Position numbers and translations under genes: made by a program
Shown: piece after piece, positions 1 through 4,277 of the stretch
Position numbering within the stretch: the first letter of the stretch is position 1
Layout of the letters: every line of letters starts with the position of its first letter
NCBI GenBank assembly: GCA_002688165.1
Contig: NZCB01000023.1
Coordinates: 10,773 to 15,925 of the forward strand
Source of the DNA: Candidatus Pacearchaeota archaeon
GTDB taxonomy: Archaea; Nanobdellota; Nanobdellia; Pacearchaeales; GW2011-AR1
Reading direction: 5' to 3'
Length of the DNA stretch: 5,153 nt
Notes under the pieces: model-generated
What the model was told of the DNA's origin: nothing
Databases searched by the model: none
What the model saw: only the letters and a program-made list of their open reading frames with translations

Positions 1-524
1 TTAGTAACTTCAACTTCAACTTCAATTTTATCTCTTGGACTCCATTCGTCATCATCTCCATCTTTATTATCAATCTTAACATCTGTAATTTCTAAGTCTG
101 AACCTGCATCTCCAGCTGAACAGAAAGTACTAACAAATTCTACAGGGATTGTTACTGTGTCTGTACCAGGTGCTTGTTCTGTTAATACTATATTGCCAGT
201 ATAAGCAGTACCAATATCAATCTCATTAAAATCTACTGTTGCAGCAACTGTAATTGTTGAAGTTGCGCCAGAAGTTGTAAGAACTGTACCTGCAACCTCA
301 GATCCAGTAACAGTAAATGTTATTGGAACATTATCAGCTTGGTTAATAGCAGGAGTAGTAATATCATAATTAACACCAGTATTAAGTGCGCTTAATGCTG
401 CATTTAATGAAGTAGTAGGTTCAGTGAAAGTTAAAGTTGTAGGGTTTGAAGTACCTGCAAGAACTAAAGTTACAGCCAAAATTGCTGTCATTAAAAACAT
501 ATTAAATATTTTTGTTTTTGTCAT
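1..524 (-). CDS. Secreted or surface-anchored protein, N-terminal part (runs off the left edge)
   Basis: The reading frame is open from the ATG at 524 to the window edge, giving 174 codons, so the C-terminus is missing. The TTA at bases 1-3 is out of frame and is not its stop. Residues 1-24 look like a signal peptide: a short basic start (MTKTK), then a hydrophobic stretch through LVLAG. The next 110 or so residues are rich in Thr, Val, Ala and Asn with alternating beta-strand character, as in Ig-like or beta-sandwich domains exposed outside the cell. A single Cys at about 135 precedes LEITDVKIDNKDGDDDEW (about 144-161) and then a KIEVEVEVT repeat-like strand. From memory, this acidic DGDDDEW/EVEVE arrangement recurs in putative surface or membrane-anchored proteins of Pacearchaeota and Woesearchaeota, often before a C-terminal membrane anchor. 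The function is unknown. It could be an S-layer-like protein, an adhesin or another envelope protein. A TATA box lies just upstream and there is no ribosome binding site, so the start is convincing. Confidence 0.8.
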   Translation of the reverse strand, partial: MTKTKIFNMFLMTAILAVTLVLAGTSNPTTLTFTEPTTSLNAALSALNTGVNYDITTPAINQADNVPITFTVTGSEVAGTVLTTSGATSTITVAATVDFNEIDIGTAYTGNIVLTEQAPGTDTVTIPVEFVSTFCSAGDAGSDLEITDVKIDNKDGDDDEWSPRDKIEVEVEVT

Positions 525-549
525 GTTATAATTTTGGAGTTACAACACC

Positions 550-557
550 TTTATAAA
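550..557 (-). promoter_or_regulatory. TATA box of the surface-protein gene
   Basis: TTTATAAA is centred about 29 bases upstream of the ATG at 524. With the usual archaeal TATA-to-start distance, transcription would begin within a few bases of the start codon, giving a leaderless or nearly leaderless mRNA. Confidence 0.6.
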
Positions 558-662
558 CTTTATGGTTTTGTAAAATGTATAATTTTTTTTATAATTTAAT
601 AAATTTTTCATATTTTATCGACGAGGAAATAGTATTTAAAGATTTATATTGGAATAACATGC

Positions 663-687
663 TATCATTCATTTAAGATAAATGATA
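663..687. repeat. Imperfect palindrome in the gap between sepF and the surface-protein gene
   Basis: TATCATT (663-669) and AATGATA (681-687) form a perfect 7-bp inverted repeat around an 11-base spacer. An alternative, mutually exclusive stem is TCATTT/AAATGA (669-674/680-685). The arms are AT-rich, so the fold would be weak. It may be an operator, part of the sepF 3' end, or chance. The rest of this 225-base gap (525-749) is very AT-rich. It holds the surface-protein promoter and the T-runs after sepF, and I see no convincing gene in it. Confidence 0.35.
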
Positions 688-710
688 AAATTTTAGTAAA
701 ATATTTTGAG

Positions 711-725
711 AAAAATGATGAAAAA
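711..725 (-). terminator. Oligo-T terminator region after sepF
   Basis: On the minus strand, two runs of five T (complementary to 721-725 and 711-715) lie 25-40 bases beyond the sepF stop, followed by further T-rich sequence. Archaeal RNA polymerase terminates at T-runs without needing a hairpin, so this is a plausible end for the sepF transcript. The general AT-richness limits confidence. Confidence 0.4.
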
Positions 726-749
726 TTTCTAAAATTTATGCATTAAAAG

Positions 750-1115
750 TTATTGAGGCATGTCTCCATTGCCTGCCTTATGGATATCTGCAAATTGAGG
801 AGTTACTATTATTATATTCTCTCCAAAACCTGCAATACTTCCCTCTAATGCATCAGCAGTTTTCTTTATTTTAGAGATGGCTCTCTTTAATTCGATGATA
901 TCTTTAGATCTTAGAGGTTTGATATCTATAACAGCTATAGTATATCCCTCCCTTAATGAATTTAGAATGATATTGATGTCTTCAAAACTTTTTAGAACAA
1001 AAGGCCGCACAATTACCTTAGATTTTTTCATTTCCTTGCCCAAATCTATTTCAATATACTCATCCATAGCACCATTATCTTCTGAACCAAACGCCCTTTT
1101 TATATTATCAAACAT
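750..1115 (-). CDS. sepF: Cell division protein SepF (archaeal type)
   Basis: This 121-residue protein matches the SepF (DUF552) family, the FtsZ membrane anchor of many archaea and Gram-positive bacteria. The first nine residues, MFDNIKRAF, can form the short amphipathic helix that SepF uses to bind the membrane. A polar linker follows to about residue 20. The SepF core spans about 33-112 and includes VIVRPFVLKSFEDI, the central IAVIDIKPL strand, a helix at about 71-88, and the glycine-containing GSIAGFGENIIIVTP segment typical of the domain's dimer core. The length fits archaeal SepF, which is usually about 110-150 residues. In archaea SepF binds FtsZ and tethers the division ring to the membrane; FtsZ is not in this window. 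The gene has its own TATA element 25 bases upstream of the ATG and no ribosome binding site. It lies 62 bases after the unrecognised membrane protein. The family call is strong; the division role is inferred from the family. Confidence 0.9.
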   Translation of the reverse strand: MFDNIKRAFGSEDNGAMDEYIEIDLGKEMKKSKVIVRPFVLKSFEDINIILNSLREGYTIAVIDIKPLRSKDIIELKRAISKIKKTADALEGSIAGFGENIIIVTPQFADIHKAGNGDMPQ

Positions 1116-1136
1116 ATTGAAGATTATCTTGAGAAG

Positions 1137-1144
1137 TATATAAA
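1137..1144 (-). promoter_or_regulatory. TATA box of sepF
   Basis: TTTATATA on the minus strand is centred about 25 bases upstream of the sepF ATG. The spacing predicts a leaderless mRNA and supports the start at 1115. Confidence 0.6.
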
Positions 1145-1177
1145 TATTACTGTGTTTGTTAAAATGTTATAGAATAA

Positions 1178-1744
1178 TTATTTCTTTTTCCTTTCTGGAT
1201 GAGGGATAGGCTTAGGATTTTTGTTTTTTAATAGGAAGAATATTCCTATAAGACTTGCTATTAATAATAGGAGTCCTACACTTAAATCTACGGGCGTGTT
1301 TCCTGAACCAATTACATTCCCAGTGAATTTATGAGAGAGTAAATCTATACCAAAAATGAAGGATGCTACTAGGGTTATGCTTAAAATTGTTTGTTCTAGA
1401 TTGCCTTCCCCACCTATTTGTTTTTCGAGATTTTTACTCTTAGATTCATAGATGCTAATTAGATTTTTGATAGAATCTTTAGGGTTAATCTCTAGGGCCT
1501 TATTAGCTGATTCTGAAGCCATAAGAAAATAATCTGAGGCATCTTCAACATATCCTTCAGATTCAGAAATTTTTGCAGCATTAGCAAAATCTTTTGCAGA
1601 ACTGATGAATCTATTCGATGTAGATTTTTTTAGGCTTCGCATCCTATTAGAATCTTCATCAGTGAGTTTTTTAGCGCGCTCGTCAGCTAAATGATAAGAA
1701 TCTTGTGCACTAGCCAAGTAATCGTCAACCCCTCTCTTTGCCAT
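1178..1744 (-). CDS. Uncharacterised protein: helical (TPR-like) N-terminal domain plus two membrane segments
   Basis: I do not recognise this 188-residue protein. Residues 1-115 are highly charged and helical. They include Ala-rich helices such as SSAKDFANAAKI and SESANKALEINPKDS; the latter resembles a tetratricopeptide (TPR) helix pair with its A...A.EINP.D ending, so a small cytoplasmic protein-binding domain is likely. Two hydrophobic segments follow, at about 117-136 (TILSITLVASFIFGIDLL) and 153-173 (LSVGLLLLIASLIGIFFLL). They are separated by a short loop containing TGNVIGSGNT. The tail is strongly basic (PERKKK). By the positive-inside rule both ends would be cytoplasmic, with the TGNVIG loop outside. 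From memory, ITGNVIG-like motifs recur in small membrane proteins of DPANN archaea, but no function is known to me. The gene lies between prefoldin beta and sepF, with its own TATA element 25 bases upstream of the ATG. A division or envelope role is only a guess from position. Confidence 0.8.
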   Translation of the reverse strand: MAKRGVDDYLASAQDSYHLADERAKKLTDEDSNRMRSLKKSTSNRFISSAKDFANAAKISESEGYVEDASDYFLMASESANKALEINPKDSIKNLISIYESKSKNLEKQIGGEGNLEQTILSITLVASFIFGIDLLSHKFTGNVIGSGNTPVDLSVGLLLLIASLIGIFFLLKNKNPKPIPHPERKKK

Positions 1745-1765
1745 GCATTATAATAGTAAAACTAG

Positions 1766-1773
1766 TTTAAAAA
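1766..1773 (-). promoter_or_regulatory. TATA-like element of the two-membrane-segment protein gene
   Basis: TTTTTAAA on the minus strand is centred about 25 bases before the ATG at 1744. It starts 12 bases beyond the prefoldin stop. The T-run in the same element could also help end the prefoldin transcript. Confidence 0.5.
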
Positions 1774-1784
1774 GTTTGTTAGAA

Positions 1785-2117
1785 TCAGCCTTGGATTTTG
1801 GCCATAACTTCTTTCTTTAAGGCTTCTGCGTTATCTGTTAGACCCTTTTCTTCAGAATCTATTGATTTAAGTCTTAAAGATAATAGGTCTTTTTTCTTAG
1901 TAAGATCGTCTTCAGTCTTTTTCTTATCTGCTTTTATCATTATGTTTCCAACAAGTTTGAAAACATCATCATTAGATTTAGATATTTCTCCAAGAGCATT
2001 TTCAGTTTCTGTTAATTCGATTTGGAAAGCTTGTTTTTGCATAACTAAATTATGAAGATTCTGCTCCATACCTTGAAGCTCTTGAATTTTTTGTTGTGTT
2101 TCTTGATCCATTTCCAT
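1785..2117 (-). CDS. pfdB: Prefoldin subunit beta
   Basis: This 110-residue protein has the beta-class prefoldin layout. A coiled coil at about 5-45 contains QELQGMEQNLHNLVMQKQ. A short beta-hairpin region follows with the family motif FKLVGNIMIKADKK (about 53-66). A second coiled coil spans about 67-108. The length is at the low end of the usual archaeal range. Prefoldin is a cytoplasmic jellyfish-shaped hexamer of two alpha and four beta subunits that holds unfolded proteins and passes them to the group II chaperonin. There are two possible starts, Met1 (2117) and Met3 (2111). The TATA-like element is centred 24 bases before 2117 and about 30 before 2111, so 2117 is preferred. It lies 39 bases after rpoP. 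L37ae-RpoP-prefoldin beta is a gene order conserved in many archaea, which supports the call. Confidence 0.93.
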   Translation of the reverse strand: MEMDQETQQKIQELQGMEQNLHNLVMQKQAFQIELTETENALGEISKSNDDVFKLVGNIMIKADKKKTEDDLTKKKDLLSLRLKSIDSEEKGLTDNAEALKKEVMAKIQG

Positions 2118-2137
2118 TTTAGAATTATAAATAGTGG

Positions 2138-2145
2138 TTATTTAA
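2138..2145 (-). promoter_or_regulatory. TATA-like element of prefoldin beta
   Basis: TTAAATAA on the minus strand is centred about 24 bases upstream of the ATG at 2117. A second AT-rich element, TTTATAAT (2124-2131), is only about 11 bases from the start and so is too close to act as the TATA box for this start. Confidence 0.45.
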
Positions 2146-2156
2146 GTTTATTGGTT

Positions 2157-2294
2157 TTATACTGCTTTAATCTTTACTACATGTTTCCTTGGTTTGTAGA
2201 ATATTTTGTATCTACAATTAGGACATAAAAATCTTTTTTCTAAAGCTGCTGCGGTTATTTTTTTACCGCATTTGAAGCATTTGTATGTTGCCAT
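2157..2294 (-). CDS. rpoP: DNA-directed RNA polymerase subunit P (Rpb12-like)
   Basis: This 45-codon gene begins at the ATG at 2294 and ends in TAA at 2157. The product starts MATYKCFKCGKKI and contains LCPNCRYKIFYK, ending in KIKAV. Four cysteines at 6, 9, 24 and 27 form a CxxC...CPxC zinc ribbon, and the CPxCxYxIxYK stretch is diagnostic of archaeal RpoP and eukaryotic Rpb12. The normal length for archaeal RpoP is about 44-50 residues, so the protein is complete. Subunit P sits in the Rpb3/Rpb11-like (D/L) assembly platform of RNA polymerase and helps stabilise the open promoter complex. Its position 34 bases after L37ae matches the conserved archaeal gene order. A TATA-like element overlaps the gap and lies 25 bases from the start, so independent leaderless transcription is possible beside any read-through from L37ae. 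Confidence 0.95.
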   Translation of the reverse strand: MATYKCFKCGKKITAAALEKRFLCPNCRYKIFYKPRKHVVKIKAV

Positions 2295-2315
2295 GTTTTA
2301 ATTTATTATTTTTTG

Positions 2316-2323
2316 TATTTAAT
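2316..2323 (-). promoter_or_regulatory. TATA-like element of rpoP
   Basis: ATTAAATA on the minus strand is centred about 25 bases before the rpoP ATG and ends six bases beyond the L37ae stop. The spacing matches its neighbours, but the sequence is an ordinary AT-rich string. Confidence 0.45.
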
Positions 2324-2328
2324 TGTTT

Positions 2329-2547
2329 CTATTCTTCTTTCTTGGTGAAATAGGTATGACTTGCGAATTTTTTATCGCATTTTTTACATTCCCAAATTCC
2401 TTTAGAAAGTCTTTTTGCAGTTCCGTTACAGAATATGCAAGATTGTTTTTTTCTTTGAACTGATTCTATACTTGCAGTTTTCTTTCTAACTTTGGCACCA
2501 TATCTTGCACCAAATCTCCCTGCAGCTTTTACTTTCTTTGTTCTCAT
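2329..2547 (-). CDS. rpl37ae: Large-subunit ribosomal protein L37ae (eL43)
   Basis: This 72-residue basic protein matches the archaeal/eukaryotic L37ae family, a zinc-ribbon protein of the large ribosomal subunit. The N-terminus MRTKKVKAAGRFGARYG corresponds to the conserved lysine-rich GRFGxRYG rRNA-binding segment. Cysteines at 37, 40, 54 and 57 form the CxxC...CxxC zinc site, and GIWECKKC (50-57) is the family hallmark. The product is slightly shorter than most archaeal members (about 80-90 residues), with a compact tail (FTKKEE). It is the first gene of the conserved L37ae-RpoP-prefoldin beta string. It begins 140 bases beyond the 3' end of the tRNA-Pro gene and has its own TATA element at the standard distance. 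Confidence 0.95.
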   Translation of the reverse strand: MRTKKVKAAGRFGARYGAKVRKKTASIESVQRKKQSCIFCNGTAKRLSKGIWECKKCDKKFASHTYFTKKEE

Positions 2548-2569
2548 TTTATAAGTTTATATTAATGGG

Positions 2570-2577
2570 TTTTAAAT
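2570..2577 (-). promoter_or_regulatory. TATA-like element of L37ae
   Basis: ATTTAAAA on the minus strand is centred about 26 bases upstream of the ATG at 2547, again predicting a leaderless mRNA. No ribosome binding site is visible. Confidence 0.55.
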
Positions 2578-2687
2578 GTTTCTATTTAATTGCTAGGGGC
2601 AACTAGATTCTAAGATTGAAAAAGTCTCAGACTCATTCAACTTCAGAGAAATTGAAGAATTTAAACCTTTCAAATCCTGTTATCCGA
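2578..2687. other. Gap between L37ae and tRNA-Pro with no recognised gene
   Basis: This is the longest non-coding stretch inside the information-processing cluster. A T5 run on the minus strand (complement of 2619-2623) could end the tRNA transcript. A short inverted repeat, CTTCA-7 bases-TGAAG, lies at about 2641-2657. A TTTAAA element at 2660-2665, preceded on the minus strand by AAAGG, could be an orphan promoter, with an eight-codon frame (MSLRLFQS) starting 26 bases downstream at 2636. I see no C/D-box snoRNA signature and no convincing protein. Confidence 0.3.
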
Positions 2688-2761
2688 TGGGGTAGCCAGG
2701 ATTTGAACCTGGGCCGGGAAGTCCCAAACCTCCAATCCTAACCAAGCTGGACCACTACCCC
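2688..2761 (-). tRNA. trnP: tRNA-Pro, anticodon UGG
   Basis: This 74-base sequence folds into a complete cloverleaf. The acceptor stem pairs GGGGTAG (2761-2755) with CTACCCC (2695-2689). The D stem is GTCC/GGAT around a ten-base loop containing GG. The anticodon stem GGAGG/CTTCC has one G-U pair and encloses the loop TTTGGGA, which reads TGG at positions 34-36 with T33 and G37, as expected for proline. The variable loop is four bases. The T arm is CCAGG-TTCAAAT-CCTGG. The discriminator base is A. The next bases are TCG, so CCA is not encoded and must be added by the CCA-adding enzyme. No intron is present. UGG can read most or all proline codons by wobble. A TATA box is centred 28 bases upstream. 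Confidence 0.96.
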
Positions 2762-2785
2762 GTTAATAAATGTAGAATTGAATGC

Positions 2786-2793
2786 TTTATAAA
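2786..2793 (-). promoter_or_regulatory. TATA box of tRNA-Pro
   Basis: TTTATAAA is centred about 28 bases before the tRNA 5' end, placing the start site at or a few bases before the mature end. It lies just beyond the L11 stop, in a 45-base gap. Confidence 0.6.
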
Positions 2794-2806
2794 CTTGTTG
2801 TTAAAA

Positions 2807-3496
2807 TTATTTCTTTTCTTCAGCAGGAGTTGCTCCTGGAGGGGCCGTATCTGTTGGCTTTGCTTCTTCAGTAGTACCTTCTTCAGCTTCTTCAGCCTTC
2901 TTTGCTTCAGCTTCTTCAGCTTCCTTAGCTGCAGCTGCAGCCTTAGCCTCTTGCTCTGACTTAATTTCTAAGAAGAATTGGTTAAGTTTTTCTCTTTTCT
3001 CTGGAGAGGTTTCTGTTCTTTCATCATTAATTTCTGAGTCAAATTTCCCATCGTTAACTGCCTGAATTAAATTATTAGGATTTTCATTTTCAACAAGAAT
3101 TCCAACACTTGCAGAGGTTCCTAATACTGATTTTACTGCAGCTTTCATATCTCTATCTAACATATTTGGAAGTTTAATCTTTGCAATTTTTATCATGTCT
3201 TCAATTGAAGCATTTCCAACCTTCACTTCTGCATGTTTATCAGAGCCTTTTTCAAGGCCAAGTTCATTCTTTAATAGTTCAGAAGTTGGAGGAGATGAAG
3301 TATGAATTGTGAAATCTTTTGTTTTTTCGTCAACATCTAATTCTACAGGTACTTTCATACCCTTAAATTCTTTTGTTGCTTCATTAACATCAGAAATTAC
3401 CTTGCCCATGTTGACACCCATTGGGCCTAATTGTTGAGCTACAGCTGGACCTGGTTTCATGTTTCCTCCATCAATTAATAAATTAATTTTTACCAT
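2807..3496 (-). CDS. rpl11: Large-subunit ribosomal protein L11 (uL11) with a long charged C-terminal extension
   Basis: Residues 1 to about 156 are an archaeal L11. The N-terminal domain contains PGPAVAQQLGPMGVNMGKVI (15-34), EFKGMKVPVELDVD (43-56) and SSPPTSELLKNELG (67-80). The C-terminal rRNA-binding domain contains IEDMIKIAKIKLPNML (98-113) and VKSVLGTSASVGILVE (121-136). L11 binds the GTPase-associated centre of 23S rRNA with the L10/L12 stalk and contacts translation factors. The protein is 229 residues long, whereas archaeal L11 is normally about 155-165. The extra 65-70 residues begin with a short helical segment (about 164-185) and then become a low-complexity Ala/Glu/Lys stretch ending in a Pro/Thr-rich tail. 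The frame is continuous, so I see no frameshift. Canonical PGPPLGPALGPLG is here PGPAVAQQLGPMG, a variant I associate with DPANN L11. It follows Spt5 by 35 bases, a classic archaeal pairing, but L1 and L10 do not follow. Confidence 0.95.
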   Translation of the reverse strand: MVKINLLIDGGNMKPGPAVAQQLGPMGVNMGKVISDVNEATKEFKGMKVPVELDVDEKTKDFTIHTSSPPTSELLKNELGLEKGSDKHAEVKVGNASIEDMIKIAKIKLPNMLDRDMKAAVKSVLGTSASVGILVENENPNNLIQAVNDGKFDSEINDERTETSPEKREKLNQFFLEIKSEQEAKAAAAAKEAEEAEAKKAEEAEEGTTEEAKPTDTAPPGATPAEEKK

Positions 3497-3518
3497 GTTT
3501 TTTTTAGAATTTGAAGAT

Positions 3519-3526
3519 TATTTAAA
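3519..3526 (-). promoter_or_regulatory. TATA-like element of L11
   Basis: TTTAAATA on the minus strand is centred about 26 bases before the L11 ATG, inside the 35-base gap after Spt5. L11 can therefore be transcribed independently of Spt5. The start codon context is A-rich and has no Shine-Dalgarno sequence. Confidence 0.5.
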
Positions 3527-3531
3527 GTTAT

Positions 3532-4200
3532 CTAATAATCGTCAGGGATAAGTCCTCCACTTGGTTCATCAAAATCATCTCCTCCCAGACTAATATCCGG
3601 AGCATCACCTAGTGGAGTATCTTCAGCTACTTTTTCTTCAGATTTTTTAGATTTTTTATCTTCTTCCGTAGCTTCTTGATCTTCCTCTCCAGAGTCTTCA
3701 TCTTTATCTCTTCTAACAACCTTAACATTATCTAATTTAACAGTTACAGGAATTGGTACTACTGCAGCCAATAGTGTAACTACTGCATCTCCCTTAGATT
3801 TATCCACTCGAATAACTTTTGCCTTTTCCTTTTTGAAAGGCTCTCCAATAATTTCTACTATGTCTCCCTTTTCAATATTTATTTCTTCAAGAACTGGCTC
3901 TAACATGTTTTTAATTTCCTCATAACTAACTGTCTTTCCAATTATTCCTTTTACATAAGGTAAGTTGTATGCTGCTTCTTCTGCAGAATCTCTATCAGTA
4001 GCTTCTAAAAAAATGTATCCTCTAAGTCCATGAGGTCTAGCAAGAGAATGTATATTTAATCCTTTTTTGTGAACTTTATCTGAGATTAATTCTAATGCTC
4101 TATCTTCTTTATTAGTTGTAACTTTAATTATAAATATATGACTACTAGTCGATCCCTCATCAGTTTCAGTAGGTTCTTTGTTTTCTTCTATTTCTTCCAT
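3532..4200 (-). CDS. spt5: Transcription elongation factor Spt5 (NusG family) with acidic tails
   Basis: The core is a standard archaeal Spt5. The NGN domain spans about 22-100 (IFIIKVTTNKEDRALELI, LARPHGLRGYIFLEA, LPYVKGIIGKTVSYEEI). The KOW domain spans about 107-164 (IEKGDIVEIIGEPFKKEKAKV, then PVTVKLDNVKVVRRD). With Spt4, Spt5 binds the RNA polymerase clamp over the cleft and raises processivity; the KOW domain also links to ribosome-coupled functions. Archaeal Spt5 is usually about 145-160 residues. This one is 222, with an acidic, disordered-looking N-terminal 20 residues (MEEIEENKEPTETDEG) and an acidic C-terminal tail of about 57 residues, rich in Asp, Glu, Lys, Ser and Gly and ending GGLIPDDY. 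No in-frame upstream start exists before a stop at 4219-4221. It precedes L11 as in many archaea, but SecE, the usual upstream neighbour, is absent; the divergent ATPase is there instead. Confidence 0.94.
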   Translation of the reverse strand: MEEIEENKEPTETDEGSTSSHIFIIKVTTNKEDRALELISDKVHKKGLNIHSLARPHGLRGYIFLEATDRDSAEEAAYNLPYVKGIIGKTVSYEEIKNMLEPVLEEINIEKGDIVEIIGEPFKKEKAKVIRVDKSKGDAVVTLLAAVVPIPVTVKLDNVKVVRRDKDEDSGEEDQEATEEDKKSKKSEEKVAEDTPLGDAPDISLGGDDFDEPSGGLIPDDY

Positions 4201-4218
4201 TGGATAATTAGGCTCTAG

Positions 4219-4237
4219 CTAAGTGATAAACACTTAG
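4219..4237. promoter_or_regulatory. Perfect 7-bp inverted repeat upstream of Spt5, possible operator or mRNA hairpin
   Basis: CTAAGTG-ATAAA-CACTTAG is a perfect 7-bp palindrome with a five-base spacer, centred 28 bases before the Spt5 ATG. This is where the other genes here carry their TATA box. If the TATA element at 4250-4257 is used, the predicted start site falls within the palindrome. If the weak TTTATCAC element inside it is used, the palindrome covers the TATA box. Either way it is well placed to block transcription or to form a 5' hairpin. The function is inferred from position only. Confidence 0.45.
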
Positions 4238-4249
4238 AAACCTTAATGT

Positions 4250-4257
4250 TATTTAAA
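4250..4257 (-). promoter_or_regulatory. Candidate TATA box of Spt5
   Basis: TTTAAATA on the minus strand is centred about 53 bases upstream of the ATG, which would give a leader of roughly 27 bases. The alternative is a leaderless start from the poorer TTTATCAC at about 4222-4229. No clear Shine-Dalgarno sequence precedes the ATG. A further TTTATAAA at 4266-4273 is symmetric and could serve either strand. Confidence 0.4.
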
Positions 4258-4277
4258 AATTATAGTTTATAAAGTTT

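Noticed and set aside
591..662. Minus-strand 23-codon frame in the gap before the surface-protein gene
   Set aside because: It has no homology I can recognise, no well-placed promoter, and its composition is what AT-rich non-coding DNA would give by chance.
711..726. AATGATGA on the plus strand, resembling a C box of a C/D-box sRNA
   Set aside because: No matching D box (CTGA) or internal C'/D' pair lies at a suitable distance.
877..1143. Plus-strand open frame of 88 codons
   Set aside because: It is entirely antisense to sepF and overlaps its promoter. The composition is that of a reverse-complement shadow and no family is recognisable.
1798..2055. Plus-strand open frame of 85 codons
   Set aside because: It is antisense to prefoldin beta; its Ser/Phe-rich translation is the typical shadow of a Lys/Glu-rich coiled-coil gene.
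2881..2945. Repetitive GCTTCTTCAGCTTCTT-like stretch as a possible tandem DNA repeat
   Set aside because: It is the coding sequence of the Ala/Glu/Lys-rich L11 tail. The repetition follows from the protein composition and does not form exact tandem units.
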